A stretch of 64,000 nt of DNA, taken from assembly GCF_036323735.1 (NCBI RefSeq), contig NC_086029.1, positions 14,183,816-14,247,815 on the forward strand, read 5' to 3'. The position numbers were made by a program, and so were the translations under genes. How positions within the stretch are numbered: position 1 is the first letter of the stretch; each line of letters opens with the position of its first letter. Shown in pieces: positions 49,020-57,830 of this stretch. Under the pieces are notes generated by a model. The model was given only the letters and a program-made list of their open reading frames with translations. It was not told the origin of the DNA and did no database searches. Source of the stretch: Rattus norvegicus (Eukaryota > Chordata > Mammalia > Rodentia > Muridae).

Positions 49020-50072
49020 TTAGTTTCTTGCTTCTAGGGTATAGCTTGCCTCCTTATGTTGGGCTTTACCCTTTATTATCCTTTGTAGTGCTGGACTTGT
49101 AGAAAGATATTGTGTAAATTTGGTTTTGTCATGGAATATCTTGGTTTCTCCATCAATGTTAATTGAGAGTTTTGCAGGATACAGTAACCTGGGCTGGCAT
49201 TTGTGTTCTCTTAGGGTCTGTATAACATCAGTCCAGGATCTTCTGGCCTTCATAGTTTCTGGCGAAAAGTCTGGTGTGATTCTGATAGGTCTGCCTTTAT
49301 ATGTTACTTGACCTTTTTCCCTTACTGCTTTTAATATTCTTTCTTTATTTTGTGCGTTTGGTGTTTTGACAATTATGTGACGGGAGGTGTTTCTTTTCTG
49401 GTCCAATCTATTTGGAGTTCTGTAGGCTTCTTGTATGCCTATGGGTATCTCTTTTTTTAGGTTAGGGAAGTTTTCTTCTATGATTTTGTTGAAGATATTT
49501 ACTGGTCCTTTGAGCTGGGAGTCTTCACTCTCTTCTATATCTATTATCCTTAGGTTTGATCTTCTCATTGAGTCCTGGATTTCCTGTATGTTTTGGACCA
49601 GTAGCTTTTTCCGCTTTACATTATCTTTGACAGTTGAGTCAATGATTTCTATGGAATCTTCTGCTCCCGAGATTCTCTCTTCCATCTCTTGAATTCTGTT
49701 GGTGAAGCTTGTATCTACAGCTCCTTGTCTTTTCTTTTGATTTTCTATGTCCAGGGTTGTTTCCATGTGTTCTTTCTTGATTGCTTCTATTTCCATTTTT
49801 AATTCCTTCAACTGTTTGATTGTGTTTTCCTGGAATTCTTTCAGGGATTTTTGCGATTCCTCTCTGTAGGCTTCTACTTGTTCTTTAAGGGAGTTCTTTA
49901 TGTCTTTCTTGAAGTCCTCCAGCATCATGATCAAATATGATTTTGAAACTAGGTCTTGCTTTTCTGGTGTGTTTGGATATTCCGTGTTTGCTTTGGTGGG
50001 AGAATTGGGCTCCGATGATGGCATGTAGTCTTGGTTTCTGTTGCTTGGGTTCCTGCGCTTGCCTCTCGCCAT
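49020..50072 (-). CDS. L1 ORF1: L1 ORF1 protein (trimeric RNA-binding chaperone), intact
   Basis: A 350-residue open frame from a true ATG that sits right after the tether. It encodes the L1 protein that trimerises, binds L1 RNA in cis and acts as a nucleic-acid chaperone in the cytoplasmic L1 particle. A basic N-terminus (MARGKRRNPSNRNQ) is followed by a long coiled coil (about residues 45-170). Next come an RRM-like domain (LRIIDIEESED at about 170, HIIVKTPNAQNKERI) and a basic C-terminal domain ending SYTLEARN. It is 59 nt upstream of ORF2, as usual for L1. Relative to the older copies it lacks one seven-residue step of the coiled coil after residue 64. Expression would depend on the adjoining promoter units, which are likely methylated in most cells. 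Confidence 0.95.
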   Translation of the reverse strand: MARGKRRNPSNRNQDYMPSSEPNSPTKANTEYPNTPEKQDLVSKSYLIMMLEDFKKDIKNSLKEQVEAYREESQKSLKEFQENTIKQLKELKMEIEAIKKEHMETTLDIENQKKRQGAVDTSFTNRIQEMEERISGAEDSIEIIDSTVKDNVKRKKLLVQNIQEIQDSMRRSNLRIIDIEESEDSQLKGPVNIFNKIIEENFPNLKKEIPIGIQEAYRTPNRLDQKRNTSRHIIVKTPNAQNKERILKAVREKGQVTYKGRPIRITPDFSPETMKARRSWTDVIQTLREHKCQPRLLYPAKLSINIDGETKIFHDKTKFTQYLSTSPALQRIIKGKAQHKEASYTLEARN

Positions 50073-51373
50073 CAGATTATCTCTAGTTTTACTTTGTTCT
50101 GCTATTTCTGACAGTGGCTAGACTGTCCTATAACCTGTGTGTCAGGAGTGCTGTAGACCTGTTTTCCTGTTTTCTTTCAGCCAGTTATGGGGACAGAGTG
50201 TTCTGCTTTCGGGCGTGTAGTTTTTCCTCTCTACAGGTCTTCAGCTCTTCCTGTGGGCCTGTGTCTTGAGTTCACCAGGCAGGTTTCTTGCAGGGGAAAA
50301 GTTGGTCCTACCTGTGGTTCCAAGGCTCAAGTTTGCTCGTGGGGTGCTGCCTAAGTCCTCTCCGTGTGGCAGCAACCGGGAAAATCTGTGCTGCTCCTTC
50401 CGGGAGCCTCCGTGCACCAGGGTTTCAGATGACGTTTGGTGTTTTCCTCTGGCGCCTGGATGTGCACAGAGTGCAGTCTCTTCTGGTTTCCCAGGCGTGT
50501 CCGCCTGTCTGAAGGTTCAGCTCTCCCTCCCACGGGATTTGGTTGCAGAGAACTGTTTATCCGGTCTGTTTCCTTCAGGTTCCAGCAGTGTCTCAGGCGC
50601 AGGGGTCCTGCCGCTCCCGGGCCCTCCCCTATGGGAACCCAGAGGCCTTATACAGTTTCCTCTTGGGCCAGGGATGTGGGCAGGGGTGGGCAGTGTTGGT
50701 GGTCTCCTCCGCTCTGCAGCCTCAGGAGTGCCCACCTGATCAGGCGGTGAGGTGTCTCTCCCACGGGGTTTGGGAGCAGGGAGCTGCTGCGGTCCGGGAT
50801 CCGCCGGTGTGGGACTTCCGGTAAAAACAGGAAGTGCCCGGCCTTAGAGGAATTTTGCCTCTGTGTGTCCTGAGTTCACCAGGCAGGTTTCTTGCAGGGG
50901 AAAAGTTGGTCCTACCTGCAGTTCCAAGGCTCAAGTTTGCTCGTGGGGTACTGCCTAAGTCCTCTCCGCTGTGGCAGCAACCGGGAAGATCTGCGCCGCT
51001 CTTTCCAGGAGCCTCCGTGCACCAGGGTTCCAGATGGCGTTTGGTGTTTTCCTCTGGCACCTGGATGTGCACAGAGTGCAGTCTCTTCTGGTTTCCCAGG
51101 TGTGTCCGCCTCTCTGAAGGTTCAGCTCTCCCTCCCACGGGATTTGGGTGCAGAGAACTGTTTATCCGGTCTGTTTCCTTCAGGTTCCGGCAGTGTCTCA
51201 GGCGCAGGGGTCCTGCCGCTCCCGGGCCCTCCCCTACGGGAACCCAGAGGCCTTATACAGTTGCCTCTTGGGCCAGGGATGTGGGCAGGGGTGGGCAGTG
51301 TTGGTGGTCTCCTCCGCTCTGCAGCCTCAGGAGTGCCCACTTGATCAGGCGGTGAGGTCTCTCTCCCACGGGC
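50073..51373 (-). promoter_or_regulatory. L1 5' UTR: two ~604-bp promoter units plus tether
   Basis: The tether is 50073-50266. Unit 1 is about 50267-50870 (604 bp). Unit 2, about 50871-51373, repeats the first ~503 bp and is cut at the element's 5' end. Shared landmarks include 'tgagttcaccaggcaggttt' at 50267 and 50871. The units are nearly identical, GC-rich and rich in CpG, unlike the AT-rich flanks. In rodent L1s such tandem 5' units act as internal RNA polymerase II promoters (established knowledge). Activity of this copy is inference. Confidence 0.88.
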
Positions 51374-51399
51374 TAGATTGACTTCTAAATAGTTGTATT

Positions 51400-51722
51400 T
51401 ATTCCCATTGTCTTAGGGTTTTACTGCTGTGAACAATCACCATGACCAAGGCAAGTCTTATAAAGGACAAACTTTAATTGGGGCTGGCTTACAGGTTCAG
51501 ATGTTCAGTCCATTATCATCAAGGTGGTAACATGACATCTATGTAGGCATGGTGCCGGCAGAGCTCTATATCTTCATCTGAAGGCTTCTAGTGGAAGACT
51601 GACTTCCTGGCAGCTGGGATGAGGGTCTTAAAGCCCACACCCACAGAAACATACCTATTCCAACAAGGCCACACCTCCAAATAGTGTCACTCCTTGCGCC
51701 AAGCATATTCAAAACATGACAT
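51400..51722 (+). repeat. Rodent DNA-transposon-like repeat, probably URR1 (hAT)
   Basis: Starts near 'ttgtcttagggttttactg' and runs through 'accatgaccaaggcaagtct', 'ttaattggggctggcttac', 'ggtcttaaagcccacaccca' and 'acaaggccacacctccaaat'. It is well preserved over ~320 bp. I associate this sequence with the non-autonomous hAT-type URR1 repeat, but the name is from memory. A partial copy is at 61155-61320. Confidence 0.5.
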
Positions 51723-51774
51723 GAATAAACTAGTAACATTTTTAGCCTTAGTCAGAGAAGTCTTTTTTTTATAA

Positions 51775-51936
51775 TGGTTGATGTTCAAAGTAGAGATCAT
51801 AGTCCAGTGAAATTCTAAGAATAAGATACTGCTGAGTATTCATTCTCAATGGGGCATTTGTATCACCCACCTCAAGGATCACAGGACATCTCAAGGGAGG
51901 GTCTAGAAAGACTGTAAGAGCTGAGGAGAGGGAACG
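51775..51936 (+). repeat. Lx 3' UTR, left part, split by the provirus
   Basis: Plus-strand text such as 'atctcaagggagggtctaga' and 'aagactgtaagagctgagga' matches the 5' part of the Lx 3' UTR. It continues at 57614-57830 beyond the provirus. Confidence 0.5.
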
Positions 51937-52309
51937 TGTGGAGAGCCGCAATAAAATTCGCCACCACGAGATGGCACTGGCTTCCACTGCACCCCATGTG
52001 GAAAGCCGGGATAGCATTTGCCATTACAAGATGGCGCTGGCCTCCGCCGCGCCAGCCGACTTCCTTTCAGGAAGTTAACTGTGTGCGCATGTGCAAGAGT
52101 GCCTTCGTGCCAGGTCTTTGCCCACTCCGGGGCATGCCTATGAGATCATGGGTAAGCGACCAATCAGGTGTGGATGCGCCACGCTAGGGTGTATACAAGC
52201 CACGCCATGCTGGCACCCTGGGCTCTCTCTTTAAGGTACAATAACTGTTTTTGCTGCAGAAGGATTCGTGTGTCCCCACGTGTTCTTGCTGGCGAGATAG
52301 CGCGGGGCA
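51937..52309 (+). repeat. 5' LTR
   Basis: Contains a CCAAT box (52160-52164), a TATA-like TATACAA (52193), many CpG sites and a 60-bp direct duplication of its own 5' end (51937-51996 and 51997-52056). Each duplicated unit contains an AGATGGC core, and the second has the YY1-like AAGATGGCG at 52028-52036. I saw no canonical AATAAA. By hand it differs from the 3' LTR at about 20 sites plus a 2-nt length change. Confidence 0.9.
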
Positions 52310-52311
52310 TC

Positions 52312-52329
52312 TGGTGCTGAAACCCGGGA
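52312..52329 (+). promoter_or_regulatory. Primer-binding site, tRNA-Phe type
   Basis: TGGTGCTGAAACCCGGGA starts two bases after the LTR. It matches the complement of the 3' end of tRNA-Phe at 17 of 18 positions. IAP-family elements use this primer (established knowledge), which supports an IAP-like class II element. Confidence 0.85.
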
Positions 52330-52425
52330 TAGAAACGCCACACCATCGCCAGGCGCCGAGAGAGGGGTCCTCCGTCCATGGAGGGAATCCAGAACTGCAG
52401 TGTTTTAAGGTAAGCTCTGAAAGAT
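52330..52425 (+). other. Proviral leader with splice-donor-like site
   Basis: Untranslated leader. AAGGTAAGC with GT at 52410-52411 fits a 5' splice donor, as expected upstream of gag in a retrovirus. Function not shown. Confidence 0.45.
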
Positions 52426-53116
52426 ATGTTTGGTCTTGATCTGTTCCACTTCTCTCCCCTGCTAGAAGATGTGGTGGAAGTTTTTGCTATCGTTTTAGCA
52501 GCCTTCATGCTTTCTCTTTTGGTTTTTGATTTTGTGGCTGCTGCTAGACAACGTCAGAGGTCGTGCCTAGAAGATGGGAACCGCCCAACTGTAATAGCAG
52601 GACAGAGAGTGCTAGGGAAGTTACAAGGCAGCATGTCAGAAACAGAGCGGGATAAAAAAATTAAAGAGCTCAAAGAGAAAAGATTAATATAAGCAAAAAG
52701 ACCCTTCCAAAGACTTCAGATCTGAGGGAGCGAGAGGTTGGGGAAAGAACGCCCCAGGAGAGAAACAGAGAAAGGAGAAGAAAGTTTTGAAAAGGAGAAG
52801 CCTTTATCTGGTAAAGGAGTTAGAGGCTTTAGAGCTTGATAGCTCAGAGACAGATGAGCTTGGCTCCTCTGAGGAAGAGGATTTAGAAGATGAGGCAGCT
52901 CACTATGAAGAAGAAAGATATGGGCCTAGTTGGAGAGCCACTGTGAAGAAACTAAGAGTTATGGATCCTTTGTGGACAAGGCTGGTAATTTTGTCTAAGC
53001 TTCACAGAGACATACTGATCAGATTTGATAGAGGTAGACCACCTGAAAATTTATTCAGGAGAATCAAACAAAAGGACATCTCAATGCCCATGCACAGCTT
53101 GATGGAGTTAATGTAA
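52426..53116 (+). pseudogene. Gag-like degenerate region
   Basis: An 88-codon ATG frame (52426-52692) has an N-terminal hydrophobic segment of about 20 residues (IVLAAFMLSLLVFDFVAAA) followed by a charged tail. After a stop, a second frame (about 52787-53116, no ATG) encodes a very acidic stretch with SSEEEDLEDEA and then a basic region. Position after the leader and the acidic composition suggest a decayed gag. I cannot identify a capsid or zinc-knuckle motif, so this is weak. Confidence 0.4.
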
Positions 53117-54197
53117 TTGGGTTGTGAGTGGAAATATTCAGGACTGTGTTTCACTTCCATACCATTTGTGAATGTCAGTTGTGCTGCTCAGATATCCCGT
53201 AATATATCTCAGTATCTTACAGGAATTTGGTTTCAACACGTTGATGGACTAGTCCAGGAATTGAGACAATCCATCGTCCATATCAACTCCACTCGAGTGG
53301 ATGGTCACCGTGGAAGTGGTGGGAAAGGGGAAATCCTACCTCTCTGCTGACTCCTATTGGAATCTGGGTTCCTTTCGTGGAACACCATCTAGTTTTTCCC
53401 CTTTGTCTATTGTCTGTTTTTGGTGCACCAAGCTGTCCATGTATGTCAGTTTATGTCTGTGGTTTTTGTTTCTTGTTGCTTATATGTTTTATGTTTCATG
53501 TTCAAAAGGGAAAATGGTAAAAAACTTTATCTGCTGGTCATTCACACCTTGATTTGGTTTTAACTCGTTTCAAAAAAGGAACAAATGAATAAAAAGCAGT
53601 TTCAATCAGTCCTTGGAGCCCTGCACCTGTAGCTAGGAGCATGGGTCAGCTGGAGAAGCTGCCCGGGGATGAGCGTCTGCATGAGCTGATTATTAGACTC
53701 AAAAGGTGACAAGGTGCTTCTCTTAAAATCATAGCTAAAAAGGTAAAAATGGTGCTTGGTCTAAATATTAAAGACATGTGTAGCCACTTCAATTTTGTTT
53801 CTGATTGGTTTTAAATGTATAAATATGCTCTACATGCCTTGGTTATGTACTATTGGCTTTTCAGTTATTAGATATGGTTAAAAAGGTGTAACATTGGTAA
53901 CAGAAAGTTGGCTTAAAATTGTAATTTGGATGAAATCATTCTAGATAACATGTGATATGGGCCAACCTAGGGAAACAGGTCTAAATTGAGGTAATATTTT
54001 TATGGAATTCTTATTCTAAAAACCAGGCTTCTAAAAGAATTTAGGACAATGTCTCTTTGTTGAGGTATTGGAGACTGCACCATCATGCGTTCAAATGTAA
54101 GAATTGGCAGTCAAACTTTGTAGCATAAAAGATAGACTTGGGGTGTTTTGGAGACTAGATTTTGGAGACTAGGTTGTTGGATGTTGAGTTTTGCTTT
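53117..54197 (+). other. Proviral interior, unassigned
   Basis: Short broken frames only. One at 53641 starts MGQLEK, which has the Met-Gly needed for myristoylation in a gag start, but it is interrupted after 22 codons. I cannot assign this stretch. Confidence 0.35.
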
Positions 54198-54202
54198 CCA
54201 AA

Positions 54203-54308
54203 GTTGTGGTTTGCCCTAAAGTTATCTGTATTTTGATGCTAATTCCACTGCCCCAAGTCATGTACTCAGAACTAGTCTAGTCATGTACTCAGAACTCAGG
54301 TGACTTCC
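54203..54308 (+). repeat. Fragment of the solo-LTR family inside the provirus
   Basis: About 100 bp match the first ~110 bp of the LTR at 19049-19735, including 'ttgatgctaattcc' and 'actcaggtgacttcc'. It contains a local doubling of 'agtcatgtactcagaact'. The 12-bp phrase ccaaagttgtgg occurs at both edges (54198-54209 and 54308-54319). Confidence 0.7.
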
Positions 54309-54404
54309 CAAAGTTGTGGCTGTGTTCTGGTGTTACAAGGAGAACTTAAAGATTGTGATTAAAGATTGCCAGTGTTACATTGACTAACTCAAACTTATTT
54401 ATAA

Positions 54405-54456
54405 AAAAAAAAACAAACAAAAACAAAAAAACAAACAAACAAACAAACAAACAAAA
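54405..54456. repeat. A-rich (AAAC)n simple repeat
   Basis: Poly(A) followed by repeated CAAA units inside the provirus, possibly the tail of a lost SINE or L1 insertion. Confidence 0.85.
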
Positions 54457-54540
54457 AGAATCAAACAGGTAGAGATTGTTACAGGATTTATGAAGGATTG
54501 ATGAGGTTTTAGAACTTGTGAGAGCATTACAGCCAGTTTG

Positions 54541-55345
54541 GTTACTCCAACTGCCATTTCAAGGTAGATTTAGAGGATTGTTTTTATGCAATTTATTTAC
54601 GTCCTGGCGATTGTGAGTTTTCATTTCATGAGCTTGCTTATAATTTTAGAGAGCCCATGAAGTGATATCATTAAAAATTTTACAAAAGAATGGCTAATAG
54701 CCTTGTATTATGTAATTTTGTTGCTTCTTCAATGTAAGAAGTTAGAACTTTGAATCTTTCAGTGTATATGGAAATTTTTACTACAAACTTTTGCTCTCAA
54801 AATGAGCTTTAATATTTGGGGAGTAGCTGTTAGACTACTCCAGAAAAGAATATTTGAAACTAATTTTAAGCTACTAAGGATATGTTAATTGGCTAAGTAC
54901 CTCACCTTACCAGAGGACTTAGGTCTTTGTTTGTTATCCTCATTGGAGACAAAGCTTCAGTTGTGTTAATACAGAATTGTAGGCTAGAGTCATGGAAGTA
55001 TTTTAAAAGGAAACCTGGTGAAACATACCTTATTCCAAACAACAGTAAATTGGTTATTACAAAATACTGATATTTGACCTATTACATATACAGATTTTTC
55101 AGGCAAAATTGATAATTTTACTCTTTACATGCTTTTGTACTTCCTGTATATTTGTGCATACAACCCATAGGAAATGCACTTACTGTATTTATAGGTGGTT
55201 CATCTAATGAAAAGGCTACATGTATGACTGGATCACTTGTTTATTCTCTTGAGTTTCTGTTGCTTCAACACAGATTATTAAATTCAGTGGTTTAGCCATT
55301 GTTTTTAAATCAAGCTTTCAATTCACATACTGATAGCCAATGTGT
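54541..55345 (+). pseudogene. Pol-like relic (reverse transcriptase and RNase H)
   Basis: Broken frames resemble betaretroviral pol in the right order. Around 54575-54730 a stretch with 'DCFYAIYL', 'REPMK' and 'KRMANS' fits reverse transcriptase just before its active site. Around 55180-55345 a stretch with 'GGSSNEKA' and 'HTDSQ' fits RNase H. The residue normally Asp in the first RNase H motif appears changed, and there are many stops and indels. This is recognition by motif, not alignment. Confidence 0.5.
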
Positions 55346-55675
55346 GGCTTGTGGTTTACAATTGATTTCAATTACTTAATACTTTACTTGAGACAAGTTT
55401 TCTACATGAAATCAGTGAGTGATGATTTCAGTGTGAATTGTCTGACAACTCACTGTCCTTTCAGTGATCTGGCTCAGACAACTAAACAAAACCATAGACC
55501 CAGCTTTTGAAAATGGTAATGGAGTTGATACGAAAAGAGGAAGACTCCATTTGCTTACTTTCAATTCCCAGCCTCACCCTACCAGCTCAGGGATTTCTAG
55601 TAAGACTGAAATTGGACAATATTTACAGGTTTTGACATTTCTAATTAATGCTTATGTTTAGGTAAATAAAGTTTG

Positions 55676-55800
55676 TGAGGTGCTAGAGAAATGGCTTAGT
55701 GGTTAAGAACACTAAATACTGTTAGTTTATAGGACATTAAGAACTCAAACTGGATTGCCTGGACTCCTTAACAAGGGAGGGCAATGATGCCAGACAGATT
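55676..55800 (+). repeat. B2/B3-type SINE-like fragment in the provirus
   Basis: 'gctagagaaatggcttagtg' followed by 'gttaagaacac' resembles the tRNA-derived 5' end (box A) of rodent B2/B3 SINEs. The rest is diverged and no A-rich tail is clear. Confidence 0.5.
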
Positions 55801-56125
55801 ATAGGCCTTACATAGGAACAATTAGTCAAAAAATCTCATTCTTTACATATCCAAAACAATAATGCTGGAGACAATAATTTGGTATACAAGTCAATTTATA
55901 AATACAAGTGCTCAGTGTCCTCAATTTAATCCTCAAAGACTTACCTTAATAAATAATCTTTACTATATCTTAATAAATAAAAGGGGGAGTTATCCCTGTA
56001 TGCTAAATAATGCTCCTTTATTTCAATTTTAAAATTTGTATGCCAAGGAACACTCTGAGTGTTTATGACACCGTACAACTAGACATACTTCTGCCTAGGT
56101 GAAATAGAAAGATCCACACATTGAC

Positions 56126-56641
56126 ATGATCCTGTCCAGATATTTTATATGGGGAAGAGGGAATGTTTGTGTTTTTCTACAGGATGCTACAAGAGTGTGC
56201 CAGCTGCCTGAGTGGCTGGTGAGACTTGCTGATCCTAGTTGCATGAAGATTCAACTCTCCTGGTTCGGGTCCCTGGAGTCATTCCTCTGCCCTGAGAGGA
56301 AGATGGAAGATTCCCCCTCATCTTTTGTTATCACAGAGATTTTGGCGTTGCTGCAGTCAGTGTTACCGCTGTGTGTGTCCCGTCCCACTGTGGCCTGCTC
56401 TCTGACCCTCTGTGCACTGCTGCTTGCTGTAGAAGACTGGACTCCAGCCGTTGCTGCCCCCCTCATTTCCCTGGTGACTCTTGCTGCCTTAACTGGTGTT
56501 GTCATTTTACAGTCTATAGCTTCACAGGAATGCCACCTGCATAAAGCTGCTGTGGACTGGGGAACTCTGCCCTGGTTATGCAGATCTCAGACATGGTTCC
56601 ATTGCCTGCTGGTTGTTCCAGAGAAGAATGACCGATCCTAA
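56126..56641 (+). pseudogene. 171-codon hydrophobic frame near the proviral 3' end
   Basis: Starts with a true ATG at 56126 and is open for 171 codons. The middle (about residues 90-130) is hydrophobic, and Cys and Trp are frequent. The position between pol-like DNA and the 3' LTR is that of env, so an env relic is possible, but I see no furin site, CX6CC motif or signal peptide. It may simply be a chance frame. Its product is not recognised. Confidence 0.35.
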
Positions 56642-56810
56642 ACTGTCCTGGGAAAGACCTTGTTATTTTCGCTGCTATTGTAACAGCCATTTACTGCTGT
56701 AGCCATTGTGTCTACAGTGTCTGGAGTTACCCTCCCCGCAATCTAGCACAGTGGGTGAATTTTCTGGAGTAGTTGCTAGAACCAGATGAGGTGCCCACTA
56801 CTTATCGGGG

Positions 56811-57002
56811 GTGGCTCTGTTTGGTGTAGCCCTATGCTGTGGATTAGTGTTCATGCTATGGTTGGTTTGCAAACTCAGATCTCAACAGAAATGTGACAAG
56901 GTCGTTATAACTCAAGCACTTGTGGCCATTGAACAAGGGGCCTCCCCTGAAATTTGGTTATCTATGCTCAGGAACTCATTTTCTGGCTGGCCTCTTTTAT
57001 AG
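56811..57002 (+). pseudogene. Membrane-anchor-like short frame
   Basis: A 63-codon frame (no ATG) begins with a strongly hydrophobic segment, FGVALCCGLVFMLWLVC, then basic residues KLRSQQK. This is what a transmembrane anchor with a short cytoplasmic tail looks like. By position it could be the end of a former env gene. Function cannot be claimed. Confidence 0.4.
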
Positions 57003-57223
57003 AGTTCGCCCTAGGTCTTTTAACAGTTACTGTCACACAGCACTGCGGTATCCAGAGACGGGCAACTTTCCTCATGCACAGACCAATCTAAGACACGGGG
57101 CCTGGTGGCGATAGGGTTACCCTTCGACGGATAAGGCTGTGACACAGAGGAACGACCTAAGACAGGAGCCACAGCAGATGGACATAACTGCAGGGACCTA
57201 GACCAGCCTCATATTAGTAAAAC

Positions 57224-57236
57224 AATAAGGGGGAGA
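57224..57236 (+). promoter_or_regulatory. Polypurine tract
   Basis: The run AATAAGGGGGAGA ends exactly at the TG of the 3' LTR. It would prime plus-strand DNA synthesis in reverse transcription. Confidence 0.85.
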
Positions 57237-57607
57237 TGTGGAGAGCCGCAATAACATTCGCCACCACGAGATGGCGCTGTCTTCCACTACTCCCCACATG
57301 GAAAGCCAGGATAGCATTTGCCATTACAAGATGGCGCTGGCCTCCGCCGCGCCAGCCGACTTCCTTTCAGGAAGTTAACTGTGTGCGCATGTGCAAGAGT
57401 GCCTTCGTGCCAGGTCTTTGCCCACTCCGGGGTATGCCCATGAGATCATGGGTAAGCGACCAATCAGGTGTGGATGCGCCACGCTAGGGTGTATACAAGC
57501 CGCACCATGCTGGCGCCCCAGGCCCTCACTTTAAGATACTAAATGTTTTTGCTGCAGAAGGATTCGTGTGTCCCCGCGTGTTCTTGCTGGCGAAATAGCG
57601 CGGGGCA
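57237..57607 (+). repeat. 3' LTR
   Basis: Same structure as the 5' LTR, including the 60-bp doubled 5' end, YY1-like AAGATGGCG, CCAAT and TATACAA. It differs from the 5' LTR at about 20 of 371 positions by hand count, mostly transitions. Confidence 0.9.
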
Positions 57608-57613
57608 GGAACA

Positions 57614-57830
57614 GGGCTATAAAATGCTCTTCTTTATATAACTTGGCTTTTGTAATAAGGAACACATAGCAGCTGTGACAACTTACACACGATCATAACA
57701 GACATGACAAGAAGGAAAGTGGGGTCAGCAGGAGTAGGATGGGAATAGCGAAGGTGAATGGAGAGAATTTGATCATAAGACAGTATACACAAACACAGAA
57801 CTGTCACAATTCAAAATCAAAACTGTCCAA
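57614..57830 (+). repeat. Lx 3' UTR, right part
   Basis: Continues the Lx sequence interrupted by the provirus: 'cacatagcagctgtgacaac' and a G-rich stretch 'agcaggagtaggatggga', then 'gatcataagacagtatacac', the usual order toward the Lx 3' end. Confidence 0.5.

Larger units (their letters stand above)
44386..51373 (-). mobile_element. L1: Young, full-length, near-intact rat-type L1
   Basis: The element is ~6.99 kb and flanked by a perfect 14-bp TSD, tagattgacttcta, at 44372-44385 and 51374-51387. In sense order it has a two-unit GC-rich promoter, a tether, intact ORF1, a 59-nt spacer, ORF2 with one single-base deletion, a 3' UTR with the purine tract, an AATAAA signal (44422-44427, complement) and a tail made of AAAAT-type units. 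Its reading frames are far better preserved than in any other L1 here. As it stands it cannot make full-length ORF2, so it is not expected to be autonomous. Confidence 0.97.
51937..57607 (+). mobile_element. ERVK/IAP-like provirus with paired LTRs, defective
   Basis: The two LTRs (373 and 371 bp) both begin TGTGGAGAG and end GCGGGGCA. A phenylalanine-tRNA-type primer-binding site follows the 5' LTR and a polypurine tract precedes the 3' LTR. The flanks ggaacg (51931-51936) and ggaaca (57608-57613) look like a 6-bp TSD with one change. The 4.9-kb interior is shorter than in complete IAP-type elements (~7 kb in all). It holds only decayed gag/pol-like stretches, short hydrophobic frames near the 3' end and patches of other repeats. 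No intact viral gene is present. It lies inside an Lx 3' UTR, so it is younger than that Lx copy. Confidence 0.9.

Noticed and set aside
50266..51355. Long open frames antisense to the L1 promoter in both units (157 and 173 codons), reminiscent of primate L1 ORF0
   Set aside because: They begin with TTG or GTG, not ATG. GC-rich DNA has few chance stops, and open frames occur in several frames and on both strands here. No splice or start evidence supports translation.
56126..56641. 171-codon ATG frame as a host gene
   Set aside because: It lies between pol-like DNA and the 3' LTR of the provirus, has no recognisable domain and no splice context. A viral relic or chance frame is simpler.
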